Source: Ostrinia nubilalis (lineage: Eukaryota > Arthropoda > Insecta > Lepidoptera > Crambidae). From it: a DNA stretch of 64,000 bases. The stretch spans positions 3,606,001 through 3,670,000 of the forward strand of contig NC_087095.1 of NCBI RefSeq assembly GCF_963855985.1, given 5' to 3'. The notes beneath the pieces are model-generated. The model was not told the DNA's origin and searched no databases. It worked only from the letters and a program-made list of their open reading frames with translations. Position numbers and translations under genes: made by a program. Each line of letters starts with the position of its first letter. The stretch's first letter is position 1. Shown here one piece after another: positions 1 through 12,351 of the stretch.

Positions 1-1823
1 GGTCAGTCAACCCTACAATGTTAAGTAGTAAAAGATAGGAGGTTGTTCACATATACGACAGTTTAATAGCGTCCACTGGGGCTAGCGGTTTTCGACCGCA
101 ACTGGAGGGTTAGGGTTTCCTGACCCTTCTTTTGAAACACTTCAATGCTTGGGATCGTTAGCATAATCAGTAAGTAATCGTATGCTCTAAGAGTAGGTAC
201 ATAGCTAACAAATGCTCAGTTTGTTAGGTACTAGCTGGGTATTTAATAATTATATCCATGCTTTACGTTCATAAGTAGTGAAAACTTTTAGGCTAATGTA
301 AAGCACATAATTTACTATGCTATCTGTACTATAACTCATTTATTTATGCAAGTAGACTTTTAACACTTACTTAGCACTTTTACTAAGCTTTCCTCTCTCA
401 CAAAATGTTGAATTAGAAGTCTAGAATCAAAATCCACCCATACCTACTCATAAAGCTAAATTAAAAAACAAGTAAAAAACTTTTGGCATTGAAACAGTTT
501 ATCTTAACTCGTAATTTATTGTATTATACTGGTACATTATTTTATTATTCCACGTGGTTAACGTCGAATGTAACGTTATCGAGTAACATGCCCAGATTTA
601 TTAGGTTTGTTATTGAACATTTGCCTTTATCGTTCATCGTAGGTCAAAAGATTGTGAAATAGGTTTAATTTTTCATTGTGAGTGTGACTAAAGTAAAAGA
701 TAATATTGTTTTTTTTACTACGTCATACAGCATGAATGGTATGGTGGTATAATGTGGTCAAATAACTTCCTTGTTATGCATAAAAACATTAATGAAAAAA
801 TATCATTTCTTATGTGGTACGTAGTATTTTTGAATTAAGATTATGTGCTGACTATGAAATGTGTGTAAGATTTAAACATCTCACTGACTAGTTCAAAATA
901 CTACTAATACTTGTTAAAAAGGACTCAGATACTGTATACCTGTATTATCATGACATTTTGTTCTGCAAATTAAATTATTTATTTGCTTTGAATACATACT
1001 TTCAATACGCCCCACGTATAGGGGTAACTTTGTATTTTATAATACCTGTGTATGACGTGCGTTACGTACATAATTCTATTATTACAACAGCCTAAAATAC
1101 CATTATCGGTGTTAACCAGTAAGTGCGGGCAGAGTTGGGATCGTAGCTAGTCAAGAAATAAATTAATATGCCAGTATGTCAGTTATTGGGTCCATATCGC
1201 CGTATTGATGGTTCGATTTGATTAAAAAACTTTCGGGGAAACCGCAAGCTATGCCCATATTGCCCGTCATCTAAATAAATGGCTTTTAGTATTTCCATTC
1301 ACTGTGACGTAGTGAGGTAAGTATTATTTAGGTTTCAGCAAGTAAAAAGTAAAAAGTTTTTTAGACAATTGAAACGCGATATCAACCGTTTTTTTGTAAT
1401 CAAATGCTTGTATCACCAAAGTGGTATCCTTAAAATGGAGATGTATTAATTCAACATATGTTATTATCCAAGACACAGCAGTTAAGTACAACATTCATTT
1501 AAAAATACCAATAAAGATCTTTTGAATGAGACGTTTGCGGTACATTAGGTTCAAGAGGGTTGTAACGAAAAGACGGGTCAAGCTTCGCTTATCCCATTGA
1601 CAGTTCACGGTCCATTGTTCGCCGCCATGTTTGACACTTCTTGTTATCGATACTCGACGGCTTTCTTTTATTTCTGACGTCTTTTGTTCCTATTGTCCGG
1701 GGAAAACGTCGGATGTAAAATAAATGCCATGAGGTCTTTTGTGTGGCCGATTACTATTATTATAAAATAAATTATTATACATTATTATTATAGATTTTAT
1801 TTGAAAACGCAGAATCATCATCA
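1..1823. other. Intergenic DNA, no gene seen
   Basis: AT-rich sequence with frequent stops in all frames. I found no splice-bounded open frame, RNA gene or inverted-repeat element that I can support. Confidence 0.5.
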
Positions 1824-1975
1824 GTGGGCTGAGTGTGAGTTGACATCAAACGCGCACACTAAGTAGTGAGCGCGTTTAAAAAATGTATGAAAATTTTAGT
1901 TTTTGAACGTTTCCCGCTAGGGGCGCTGTACAATCCGTCATACTTTAGTTTGATGAAAACTCACACTCAGCCCAC
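1824..1975. mobile_element. MITE, 'GGGGCGCTGTAC-core' family, copy 1
   Basis: A 152-bp element with perfect 18-bp terminal inverted repeats that begin GTGGGCTGAGTG. The interior carries CTAGGGGCGCTGTACAATCC followed by GTCATAC. This core recurs in four other short elements (8576, 9302, 47068 and 48149) in either orientation. No coding capacity. I see no clear target-site duplication here, and the parent transposon is not in the window. Confidence 0.75.
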
Positions 1976-2365
1976 AGGTCATTTAGTCTCCACTGCAGGA
2001 TCACGGCTTTACTAGATTTGGCTCTTTATCAGAGACAAATGGAGCATTTGTCCTACACTTCCCTTGCTGGTCAGACGGGTTTGGGAGGCCTGATATTCGC
2101 ACATTTCTCCCTTAGCCGTCTCTAATGAAGGAAAAAGAGAGAAGATGAAATGCAGACCAAAAGCTTCCTCGTTATGGAGGTGTGCCGTGCTCTACTAAGC
2201 CAGAACCATACAGCTAAAGAGAATACACTTACTTAAGTATTTGACAGGTACCTAATGTTTTATATTTATTACTGCCTAGCTCGCATAAATATTTATAACT
2301 TTGTACATTTTAAAGCCTGTAAACCTTTGAAAAAGAGGCTGACAATAGTGACTGAGTTTCTTGCG

Positions 2366-2485
2366 CTGCTTCTTCTCAACACTGGCCCATTTATTGTCCT
2401 GAAGCAGTGGTAGGGTTAATACTGGGACGTGTAAAAGTGCTTTTTTTAAGCCTATTTACAGAAATAAATGAGTTTTATGAGTTTT
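2366..2485 (+). repeat. Dispersed LINE 3'-tail-like repeat, copy 1
   Basis: About 120 bp starting CTGCTTCTTCTCA and running through a GGGACGTGTAAAAGTGC motif into an A-rich stretch. The same sequence is at 8786-8900 (+), and its end is at 15748-15800 on the other strand. The A-rich end and variable length fit the 3' tail of a 5'-truncated non-LTR retrotransposon. The family assignment is inference. Confidence 0.5.
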
Positions 2486-2499
2486 CATATCTCTCGAGA

Positions 2500-2985
2500 G
2501 AAGAACATTTAGGCCCTTCCTGTAAGTACCTACCAGAAACAAATAAAAACTGAGGCTCTATCATTTTATTATACATTAAAATGTTCTCAATTCCCTTTAG
2601 ACTCCAACGTTATAACAAGTTGCCTTACCTTTATTTTATTGTCCAAAGTTGTTTTATTATTTGTCCAAATACTGGATCACACTAAAGAAGGATTCTCCCA
2701 TTTCAAAGTCAAATTAATGAAAGTGCTATGTGACTAACAGCAAAGGGATTTAACATTTCAACAATGACCTTTATTAGTAATTATCTTTACAAACCTAAGA
2801 GCTTGAAATTGAAAAAAATTAAAGCTCTAAACCGATACAAGGAGATTTGCGGACTCTATTTTATATCCACATAGATTAAGTAGGTAATTAAGTATGTATT
2901 TGTTTTGTACTGTTTATTTTCATGATGACCCTCACAACAAAAAAGAGTGTGAAGATACGTACTGCCCTAAATTGTAGCTACACTT
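2500..2985. other. Intergenic DNA, no gene seen
   Basis: AT-rich; no supported feature. Confidence 0.5.
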
Positions 2986-3075
2986 AGGCCGAGTTGCACC
3001 AACTTTCTTAACCCCCAACTATTACAATAACCGGTTCTTTTTGTATGAAGTTTGACAGAGTTTTGACCTTTATAA
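2986..3075. mobile_element. Partial MITE, AGGCYGRGTTGCACCA family
   Basis: Begins AGGCCGAGTTGCACCAACTT and keeps the internal 'aaccggttct...tttgacag' part of the family. The opposite terminal repeat is not recognisable. Complete relatives lie at 53521-53634 and 62809-62897. Confidence 0.5.
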
Positions 3076-3079
3076 AAGC

Positions 3080-4200
3080 AACTCAGATTAAATATTAGAT
3101 TTGATTTTTATAAAAAAATACAATCTAGCTTGTGAAACATAAAATTAAGTATTAACAAAAATGTTTTTGCTGTTATATTATCGTTAGTAATAGAAAACTG
3201 CGTTTTCTCACCAAAATGAGTTTGGTTCAAATTACAGGCATTTTTACGATCTTTTTCAACAAAATTGCTTTTCATTTACGATTGATCGTAAGGTTAGTCA
3301 GGAAGATGGCGCATAAAATTGTGAATTTAATAACTTTAATGTTATATTGATTTTAATATCATCCTTTTGAAAGGAGTTACCTACGTTCTGACAATTTAAA
3401 TGATTAGGTACTTCTGGCAATACTGTTCTGATAGTACCTTATCATAGGTAGGCCTAACTCGTAAGTAAAGACTACCTAGATTTTTTTATTATTAGAATTT
3501 TTATTGTACCTAAGACAAAGAAAAAGGCAAGGTCTTTAACTTACAAATTTGATTTTTGATTCTATTGGTGCTTAAATCAAATAATTGTTTCTATTTAATT
3601 TGCTGCAGCCAAAATATTTTGATAATTCCACATTAACATTCTTCAAGTACCTATCTCAGAATTTAGAAGTAGTTAGACATGATGAACATTGTTTATAAAC
3701 TATGTTAATATGAATACTAAACGTATTACGAGTATACGCTATGTTTGTATTTTTCATTAATTGCAGACTGCTTGTTTCTTTTAAGTTGATGAAATAGAAA
3801 CGAATAGAAATGTTGTCGCAAATAATCCCCGCCTTTTTTAAAGTAGGTTAAAAACAGGTAGATACTAAGAATAACGTAATAATTTAGGTGTATACTTTCT
3901 CCAGACAAACGTAATTGGACTCCGTAGCTGTATGAGGATGACTTTTTAGAACGTACTATGTTATTTCAGTCAGCTAAAGGTTGAAAATGTACCTGATTTG
4001 CGAAAAACGTAATTTTGTCTCGAATGCAAAATGTTTTAAATGCCAGCCCAAGGTAAGTCTCCAGGTGGATTAGGCCAAAGCTGTTATTACGTTATCAGCA
4101 GCGACACGTCTCTTCACGACTATCGAGAGAGACAGGCTCTGTCGTTCGATGTATAACAGCATCAGGTTATTTACCGTTGAGTATCATTACATAGTATAAA
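3080..4200. other. Intergenic DNA, no gene seen
   Basis: AT-rich. A 60-codon minus-strand open frame at 3726-3908 has no recognisable motif and no flanking splice or poly(A) logic, so I treat it as chance. Confidence 0.5.
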
Positions 4201-4202
4201 AC

Positions 4203-4401
4203 AAAGTCGCTTTCCGCTGTGTGTCCCTATGTATGTATGCTTAGATCTTTAGAACTACGCAACGGATTTTAATGCGGTTTTTTTAATTAAATAGATAGAG
4301 TGGCTCAAGAGGAAGGTTTATAGGTATAAAAATGCATATTATAAAAGAGGAAAGCCGGGAAATTCTATTGCAACCGTGTGAAGCCGGGGCGGGCCGCTAG
4401 T
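4203..4401 (+). mobile_element. Non-autonomous Helitron-like fragment, 3' end
   Basis: The segment carries 'aactacgcaacggatttt', then 'caagaggaaggttta', and ends GCCGGGGCGGGCCGCTAG followed by T. A GC-rich block ending in CTAG/T is the usual 3' terminus of the non-autonomous Helitrons that are abundant in Lepidoptera. The 5' TC end is not located. No protein is encoded. Confidence 0.55.
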
Positions 4402-4404
4402 GGA

Positions 4405-5127
4405 AAAATAAAACGAAAACTTTCTGAAAATCAATCTAAGAAAAAAATCCAAGGGTCTCCTGAAAAATTATTTTTCTGGAACCAATAGCGTTAAAAGATT
4501 TTAGGTACCTGGATTTTGAGTGTTTTGGAACTTTTTAAGTCTCTAGATATATAAGGTTCTGATTTGTTCCAATGGTCTGCTAAATGACTGTTGTTACCAG
4601 TAATTTTGTGAAATCTCACAAGTGAAAGGGAATGACTTTGAAAGAAACTTTCATTTTTTTACTCCAGCAAAGTTCCAAGCGTGTTCTTGTTATTCTGAAG
4701 TTAACGCAAACTTTTTGTTATGAATTATTTGGCTGCTTGCTGGGTTCCGTGCGTGATGCCAAACATTTTGATTATTTATAACTTATAGCGTTTCCGTTGC
4801 TATGAGGAATTGAGTATCTTTATAAAAAAAAAACTGTTTTGATGAGTAGATGGTGCTTTTATTTCTGTTTTTTAAGGATTATAACTTTGTTAACTTTCAT
4901 AGATACTTAGGCACTTCTTGGAGCGAGTTGTGAGTGTGAGCTGCTTCAATAAATTTAGGAATTACTTATAATTTAAATTGTCTTCAAATTATAGAGCTAA
5001 GTGTACAACGGAGTAAGGATCATATTTTGAAACTAAGCTTGAGTTGATTGAAGTGAATGGTCTAATTTTTTAAATTAAACCATATACTTAGTCTAAATCT
5101 TGAATCTGTGTACTTTTTGGCTGCTAG
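4405..5127. other. Intergenic DNA, no gene seen
   Basis: AT-rich; no supported feature. Confidence 0.5.
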
Positions 5128-5277
5128 ACGCCCGTATTCACAAAAACATTACTATGAGGTCTCACAGTGCGCATGGACGCACACGGTGACAGATGAATCA
5201 ATCACAGAGCTCTATTCAATGCTGTGCATTCGATTTGCTGCTTCACTTAAGCAAGCATCGTTTGTGAATACGGGCGT
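5128..5277. mobile_element. 150-bp MITE related to the Harbinger element at 56973-61825
   Basis: The ends ACGCCCGTATTCACAAA and TTTGTGAATACGGGCGT are perfect inverse complements. Just inside the left end, 'cattacta...cctcacagtgcgc..ggacgca' matches the left subterminal region of the 4.85-kb element at 56973. Just inside the right end, 'aatcacagarctctattcaa' and 'gcatcgtttgtgaatac' match its right end. It is therefore an internally deleted derivative of the same family. Open frames across it are incidental. Confidence 0.75.
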
Positions 5278-5279
5278 AT

Positions 5280-6720
5280 GTTTTGGTTGTTTTCGTCCGC
5301 GAATATCAATACAAAACGATAAATTTTCTGGGTTATTTAAAATTAATTCCGAACAAGTGCGTCCATCCATCATATTGTCAGTCTTTCATACGGAACACAT
5401 ACCAAGGGTATCTTAAATGTCGGTGTTTTTTCCCGAGGGGTTGTACACGGAAGGAAGAAATACGTAAGTAAGTCGCACATGATGATTCAAAGTTTCCTAA
5501 AAGGGCCGCGCAAATAAATTGCGATTGTATGAGCGAGCATATGCCTGTTTCCTTCTACGTTTTGCAAGGGATTGGAATGGAATGCGTTGGAGCCAACCAA
5601 GGACAGTCATATTGACAGTAATTGGATGTAAATGGACATGTTTTTGTTATGGATCTGGGAAAAACATACCTAATCTATTTATACCTAAATCGTATAATTT
5701 GTTACGACAAATGATGATTAAAATTAAATGTTTTAACCCCCATTTTGAGAATATCAAACATGATTGTTGATTTAGGTTTAGAAACACCATTATTCATCAA
5801 ATATTTATGTGTGTCACATTTTTAACCGGGCCATACTCGTATACTGCTCGATCTTTTGTCGTAAAGTGGAGTGTTGACAATCCTTGCGTTATTTATTACC
5901 ACTTTGGAAATTAATAGCAAAACCACAACGTGTAGTCTCCGCTTTTCATACCAAGCCGTGTATAATCGCGTGGCCCCACAGTTTAAGTGCGTCGTAAACT
6001 TTAACATTCCAAGTTAAATAGTTCCATCATTTTTCCGAAGTGAACGGCTCAAGGTAACCGACGAGCAAAACAAAACGAAACGGAAACAACACTTTTCCTT
6101 ACCAATAATCGCGGTCATTAAGACCCCGGTGAGATGGAAATGGCGCTCGTAAATATGAACTTTATAAAAACAAGCATTTTTCCATTAAAATGAGTGGCCT
6201 GTCAGGCAAGTTATATTGCTTAAGGGAATTATTTTTAAATTATTGCATTAAGTTACGAACAGGTGTTTTAAAAATACGTTCGTACGTATGAAAAATACGT
6301 TCGTACCATTACGACATCTCCTATCCCAGAATTGTGAATCAGTGAATTTATCTGAAGTTATTGTGTTCTGTATATTAAAACGTAATAAAATTTCCTTCCT
6401 AAATATAAACACATTTTCACACAATAACACGTTCATTTGTTTGTATTCTATTTGTTATGTAACACTATTTAAACTAAATTTAACTTTTTTTTTAAATACT
6501 ACTGTTTTAAAAGACTAAAACCAATCGGACCTAGTCATTGTATTTAAATCTTAGTTGAGGAATCACTGGCTACTAAGATACAGGTTGTAACCTAGTTTAG
6601 TAGTTATGGGATCCCCGATTACTTATCGTGCCACTTTTTGTAACTTTTGCATAGTAATACATGCATCATGTAAATTTTGGTTCAAATAAACGTTTTAATT
6701 TTTTTTTATTTACATTATTT
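5280..6720. other. Intergenic DNA, no gene seen
   Basis: AT-rich. Two adjacent copies of AAAATACGTTCGTA lie near 6270-6306. Short open frames here have no recognisable domains. Confidence 0.45.
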
Positions 6721-6725
6721 TTCAG

Positions 6726-6841
6726 ATCGCAGAGCTTGGCATCAACATTGCAAGAAAGGATTTTTTCCTGGCGGCTTGGTGACTGGAATTGAACCGCCAC
6801 CGGTGCAGACGGAGAAGATGGTGAATTGTCTGCACGTGTAA
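6726..6841 (+). CDS. Candidate terminal coding exon, unknown protein
   Basis: A long pyrimidine/T-rich tract ends in TTTTTCAG at 6725. After two nucleotides an open frame encodes 37 residues, starting RRAWHQHCKKGFFPGG and ending VNCLHV, with TAA at 6839-6841. An AATAAA signal follows 67 bp after the stop. The arrangement acceptor, open frame, stop and poly(A) signal is that of a last exon. I do not recognise the peptide. The next frame gives only 18 codons. It could also be the end of a non-coding transcript. The donor exon was not found. Confidence 0.3.
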
Positions 6842-6907
6842 AGGAGGTTGTCCGGCTTGCAGAAATTTATATAAGTTACCGTTCCTTGTGTGAAATTAGA
6901 AAATGTA

Positions 6908-6913
6908 AATAAA
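6908..6913 (+). promoter_or_regulatory. Polyadenylation signal AATAAA
   Basis: AATAAA lies 67 bp downstream of the TAA of the candidate terminal exon at 6726-6841. The hexamer is common in AT-rich DNA, so its value rests on that exon being real. Confidence 0.3.
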
Positions 6914-7424
6914 ACAGCTCCCTCTCAATTGACACAATTTATTTTTATCTCGTATGCTCCTATATAGTTAACAATTACGATATTATAATAACTACTGTAA
7001 TAGTGCCAATCTCAAGGGATTCAGGGTCGTTAATTAGGTTCGGTTTGGTGAATATTATTGCCACTACAAATTTCTTAAAACTCAGCCTAAATATTAAAAG
7101 ACTCTACTAGTTAAGATAACTGCGCGATGTCAGGTCGGAAAGACTCCTACTTGAAGGATGGAAAAGTGGGTACCTTGGAAGCCATGCGGTTATAAGCCGT
7201 TACCCTGAACGTTCCTCTCTTCTTCCGGGGTCCAACGGGTCTCGCACACTTTTAGGTTACAAGCAGCGTCCTCCACGGCCTCAAGCGCGCAGTGCCAGGT
7301 GAAGCTCTTGCATCTCTTTGACAGGTAAGCGTTCAAACTCTTGCAGAGACAGAGGTTTGATGACAAGGAGGAAATGCGAAGAGATCAGCAGTTCAGAAAG
7401 GAGTAATAATTATAGAAATCAATA

Positions 7425-7560
7425 TGAAATATTGAAATATCTAAAATATGAAATGTAAAATCGTAAAATATGAAATATTTGAACTATAAAATATTGTAAA
7501 ATTATGAAATTTGAAAATTATGAAATTGTTTAAACTACAAAATATTGTAAAATCTGAAAT
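7425..7560. repeat. Degenerate AT-rich tandem repeat
   Basis: Repeated variants of 'aaaatatgaaat' and 'aaatattgtaaaat' over about 135 bp. Probably a decayed simple-sequence array. Confidence 0.55.
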
Positions 7561-7561
7561 C

Positions 7562-8575
7562 CCGCATCTGAAACGAAAAATACTAGTGTCAGAATCACAA
7601 GTGGAACGTGGCATTAGGTTATGAAAAAAAAAACCGCAATGGGAAACAAATACTCACGAAAACTGCTCGCTAATTTAAACCTCACTCGCAGTTTTCAGCA
7701 TCCCAGCCCTCGTCCAACATAACGTTTAGGAAATTTCTGAAAGAAACGATCACATTGAAATACCACGTACTGGAATACGAAAATTATCAATCACGAAAAA
7801 TAAATAAATTCTCCGACGGGAACTTACCTCATGTGTGAATATTTTTAATTATATTAAGAAATTATCGTGGATGCATTCCGCATCACACGATTTAAAACAA
7901 AAGGGGATTACATCCCCGAAAACAATAAAATTGCGGTTGCGCAAGATCGACCAAAATTCCAAAGTGATTTGACAGCTCAACTGACAGCCTGCGAGTCATC
8001 GACATCGCAAGACGTTTCGTTTCGCCGCTTAGGTAAAAAGCAAATACTAATAAAAACCATGAATCTCCTGAACACTGAAAATATTCTATCAAAAAATAGA
8101 ATAATCAAAACAAAAACATTAGGAAATGTTTCAATAAAATATATTTGAATTGACCGAGCAAAAAGCGCCATCTATTGCAAATTAATTCAAAATCACGCCA
8201 ATAGATGTCGCCAGTGGTATCCTAAATCCAAATATCGAGAAGAAATATCAATTTGTGAAAACAGCCAAAACTGCAACGCTACAACATCCTGTGACAGACG
8301 GTCAGTTAAACAAGTAAGTGATTATTTTTAACTTGTTCGTCGGAAATCTAAAAAAGTCCATCGTAAAAGGGCACAAATACGACTAGATCTTGCAGATCTT
8401 GTTGAGGCTCGTCGAAGCGAGCAAACACGATTTATATCGTGCCATTCGCGATGCACCTGCACTCAATACATAGACAGATTGAAAATTGCCTTTCCCCGCC
8501 CGACGAGTGTAGACGAGATTGGACGTTCTTTGCTTGACAAACGTATTGTATGAACAGTCGATAGTACATCAGTAT
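7562..8575. other. Intergenic DNA with one unassigned open frame
   Basis: An open frame of 93 codons on + (7867-8148) overlaps minus-strand open frames of similar length. None shows a recognisable motif or supporting splice or poly(A) signals. I do not call a gene. Confidence 0.4.
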
Positions 8576-8729
8576 GCTTACCATGAGTTTACGTTAGGTG
8601 TTCTCGCTAGCGTAAAATCTATGAAGATTTTATTTCTTGAAAGTAGCCCGCTAGGGGCGCTGCACACATTTAATGTCATATTTTTACGCAGTAGCTAGCG
8701 AGCACACCTAACGTAAACTCATGGTAAGC
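8576..8729. mobile_element. MITE, 'GGGGCGCTGTAC-core' family, diverged copy 2
   Basis: Perfect 25-bp terminal inverted repeats start GCTTACCATGAGTTTACG. The interior has CGCTAGGGGCGCTG, the conserved core of the family, but the following CAATCCGTCAT is changed. The subterminal 'tcgctagcg' pairs with 'cgctagcga', so the element folds into a long hairpin. Confidence 0.7.
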
Positions 8730-8785
8730 CTGCATTTCAACTTCGTTGCAAAATTACACCTTTGCAAATGGATACGATGCCATAG

Positions 8786-8900
8786 CTGCTTCTTCTCAGC
8801 ACTGGCCCATTTATTGTCCCGAAACAGTGGTAGGGTTAACTGGGACGTGTAAAAGTGCTTTTTAAAAGCCTATTTGCAAAATAAATAAATAAATAAATCT
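8786..8900 (+). repeat. Dispersed LINE 3'-tail-like repeat, copy 2
   Basis: Nearly identical to 2366-2485 (CTGCTTCTTCTCA ... GGGACGTGTAAAAGTGC) and ends in an (ATAA)n simple repeat. A variable A-rich end fits target-primed reverse transcription. Confidence 0.55.
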
Positions 8901-9301
8901 TTGGACAATTTCACACAGCGCCAGCTAGCCCCAAAGTAAGCAACTCAATGCTTGTGTTATGGGTGCTAGCTTAACGGATATACTACTTATATACTTTTTT
9001 TTATTAAATACATACATATTATACATATTTACACCCAGACCCGTCACAGAAATTAAAATTCATCATTTCAATTTCTGCCCGGCCGGGCAGAAAAATATCA
9101 GTTTTATGAGTTTTTAATGAGTTTTAGTGTTATAGTATAATAGTATAGTAGCTACTTTAGGTCTAAATTGTACTAAAAATATTGTAATGATTGTTGTGGT
9201 GAGGAAATAAAGCATTTTTTTTTTTTTATTTTTTTTTTATAGTGATGTGATGTAAAAGTTTTGTAGCAACTTTGTTGATTTCGTGTCCCTGAAGACTTAT
9301 T

Positions 9302-9457
9302 GTTGACATCAAACGCTCTCACTAGTAAAGCACGTTAAAAAATAAATGAAAATATTATTTCTTGAAAGTTTCCGCTAGGGTCACTGTACAATCCGTCATA
9401 CATTACATTTCATTTTTTATGCGCTCGCTAGTGTTTGATGGAAACTCACACTAAACC
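9302..9457. mobile_element. MITE, 'GGGGCGCTGTAC-core' family, copy 3
   Basis: Contains GTTGACATCAAACGCTC near the left and AAACTCACACTAAACCC at the right. The core is mutated (CTAGGGTCACTGTACAATCC, then GTCATAC). The ends are less perfect than in copies 1 and 2. Confidence 0.6.
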
Positions 9458-9459
9458 CT

Positions 9460-10950
9460 CTGTTTTAAAACTAACATTTCCTTATCGATTGACTGTCTTT
9501 GCTTGCTTATATTCTGTAAGTTTCACATATTCGGGAAATTATCCACGGAAAAATTTAATGTCATTCATTTTATGTTCGTCTCTGCGTCCACCAGTGCAAA
9601 AGTTTAACGAAACTTCCGTAAATTTCGAGTCACTGAAATGACATTTCAGCTGTCACTCTCATGCTTTTTTAATTTCCTACTGGATGTACTAGTCGCCTTT
9701 TTAACAAAAGTCGTAAATGCTGTCTTTTGTTATTTTTTTTGTGAAGTACTAAATTATGCAAAAGTAAAAGGGCGTGCATTTAAACCGATTTGAATACATT
9801 TAGCTAAAAAGATAGAGCTACAAAAGTTATTTTAAAGTTAGTAGGTATCCATTAATTGGTCAAGATAATAAGATGTAGGTAATTACAGTAGGTAAATAAC
9901 AGTGTTTTGGTATTCCCATATTATACGTACTCGATACAATATTAAATATGAAATTGTGTTTATTTCAATCATCATAATGATTTGATTCTGATCAAGTCAG
10001 TTGTTGGTTTACTCTTGCGTACTTTGTAACGGAGCACGGATTATGCTTTTTTTTTCCAAACAATCAAAATCCATGTTTCTTATTCCGGATGTTAATAATA
10101 GCTTTCAGAGCTTTGCTTTCGCGGGTCACTTCCCTTGAATGCATCCTACAATGTTTATGCTACAAAGTTAAGTTAATGCTCGCAAAGAGTAAGCACTTGT
10201 ACGAGGAAACGTTCCGGAAAATAGGTGAATTCCAAAGAGTAAACAATAAATTGTAGAATGCAATAAATGGAAACACAAAAGATCATTAATTGAGGATTTA
10301 ACATTTTTATATGTTAAACTTTTATTCTTGCTTTTTATTTATCTCACGATGGCAAAAGAGGGGTGTTATAAGTTTGCTCAAAAATAAGGTGACTTAACAA
10401 ATAACAATATTGTCAAATACGAAGATTTTAATTCTAATGATAGTCATTACGTTAAACAGATTACTTAGTTTGTAAGAATAAAATGTCTTGCGTATAAATA
10501 AAAAAAATAACTAACTAGAAAGATAATTTTGATGATTATTTTCTTTTATTTTATTGCATAAATTTAAAACTTCTTAGACAAAGTTGTTTTATCTTGATGA
10601 AAATTACAAAATTTCATAAATTTTTCCCCTTGAGTTATTATGTTCACAAATAACTTTGGACGCGTCTTATTTTTTATTGCGCTAGAAACTCCGAGAGAAG
10701 TGTTCTAAGTTAATTTTACGTTTCTAAGTCTTGGAATCACGACAAATGGCCAGGACGGTCGCAGTGCAACTTGTCGTTTGTAGTCTGTCCGCGTGTATTG
10801 CCAGCGTTCTGCATTTAAATTGCAGAATTGTGGGAAAATATAGCCCCACAATCCACTGCGACTCACATTGAAATAATGCGTTTCTTTATTCGAAACATAG
10901 TCGCAACTACACCGGGGGGCTTTACCTTTGATATTTGTTTATCTACAAAC
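9460..10950. other. Intergenic DNA, no gene seen
   Basis: AT-rich. A 68-codon + frame (9435-9641) starts inside the MITE just upstream and has no motif. Confidence 0.45.
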
Positions 10951-10952
10951 AT

Positions 10953-11165
10953 ACAGTGGACCCCGTATTGGCTAATGGCTTATCTGGCGCCCCCTGTATA
11001 ATCTGACATGCTTTTTAATGTTAGAATGATTGAATACAGGCAATTTTCGGAAATTATTTTCTTTGATTTGTAATTTGTCAATAGAATTTAACTCTGTAGT
11101 CCGACAAATTTGATAATCCGACTCAGCCTTGCAAAACGTTTATACATATTACCGCGGGTCCATTA
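10953..11165. mobile_element. Possible pogo/Tigger-like MITE
   Basis: The left end reads TA-CAGTGGACCCCGTATTGG and the right end CCGCGGGTCCATTA-TA, an imperfect inverted pair sharing TGGACCC. 'Tccgacaaatttgataatccgact' inside fits the AT/CG-rich subterminal pattern of pogo-type elements. The ends are diverged and no transposase is present. Confidence 0.35.
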
Positions 11166-11169
11166 TAAT

Positions 11170-12007
11170 TTGTTTTTATGTTTCTACTAGATATTTAAAC
11201 AAATCAGTAAGCTATGAGGACCTCAATCTTTAAAGAGAGAAAAAATGGTAGCTACTTTTAACACCAAGGATCGACAAAAAGGTCGTAGCTTACTGATATA
11301 TGTGTAGGTATACAAATTGCTCTGAATGTTTGCTATGTAAATATGTAGCCTGGGATTGAATCCAATAAATCTATTTGATGCCTACGTGACGTGATACATG
11401 TAATAATATGGTATGTAACAAAACGTTTTTAACTTGCTCTATCTTGAAGATTTCAATATTTGATCTTGCCACACCGATAAATCTTCCATAATCTAGAGAT
11501 GTTGAGTTGTGGACTTGCCCAACTAGGAGGTCCAAGATTTGATTCCCATGCTGGTCCATTTTGTACTAATCTTGGTATCAGCGGTTTTGAATTACATTAT
11601 GAATTTACTTATAATTTTATCTACCTAGCTTTACAATGATCTACGAGACTTCTTATCAAATAAATTAAGGCGGACGAATCCACGGGCAAAAGCTAGTATA
11701 CAATACAAATATTTGTCGGTTGTAACAATTGTCGTGATACATATTTATATCGTAAAAGTTTCCGACCTGAGGGAAAAATATGATTACGACTACAAAATGT
11801 AGACTCAGAAGCCTTTTAACGACTTTCGTAGTAACCCATTTCACGTGCAGGTGCGAGTGTTTTTTCATGTCTTTGTTTTTATTGCGAAAAGTATCTCAGT
11901 GAAATATTATTGTCGTATTATTTAGCTAATTCTATAATACGGGAAGTCTGAATAATTTATGTGGAACTTGACTTATCCATAAATCTATTTTCAGGGCGCT
12001 GTCTTAA
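11170..12007. other. Intergenic DNA with a Helitron-like 3' scar
   Basis: No gene seen. 'Gcggacgaatccacgggcaa' followed by AAGCTAGT at about 11668-11697 resembles the 3' terminus of lepidopteran non-autonomous Helitrons. The rest of that element is not recognisable. Confidence 0.35.
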
Positions 12008-12119
12008 GCTTCAACCACACCAACGCGTGCAGATCGCCACCGGCGCGATCACGGTGCGATCATAGGCCAATGACAGGTCGCGCGGACTGTCATGGGTCAC
12101 GCGTTGGTGTGGTTAAAGC
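12008..12119. mobile_element. 112-bp MITE
   Basis: The terminal inverted repeats are 22 bp with one mismatch. They begin GCTTCAACCACACCAACG at the left, and the right end is the inverse of GCTTTAACCACACCAACG. The interior is GC-rich ('gcgcgatcacggtgcgatc'). Non-coding. Confidence 0.7.
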
Positions 12120-12151
12120 ATTAGTCCCAAATTGAACAATACTTGCACCTA

Positions 12152-12351
12152 GGGGAGACCGAGGAGAGTTGTGACACTGTCGATTTTTGGAAACCTATTA
12201 ACTATCAGCGAGCTCGCAACAGCGCATATTTTTTACCTCGAGACTTGATCTAAAAGCGCGTTGTGTTACGATCGAGCTTTGCTAGTAATTAATAAGTTCA
12301 AAAAATCGACAATGTCACAACTCTCCGGTTACAACTGACCTCGATCTCCCC
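12152..12351. mobile_element. 200-bp foldback MITE
   Basis: The left arm GGGGAGACCGAGG...AGTTGTGACA...TGTCGATTTTT is mirrored at the right by AAAAAATCGACAATGTCACAACT...CGATCTCCCC, with about 15 bp extra in the right arm. Non-coding. It lies 33 bp from the MITE at 12008-12119. Confidence 0.65.

Noticed and set aside
7867..8148. 93-codon plus frame as a host gene
   Set aside because: No motif, no splice or poly(A) support, and overlapping minus frames of similar length.
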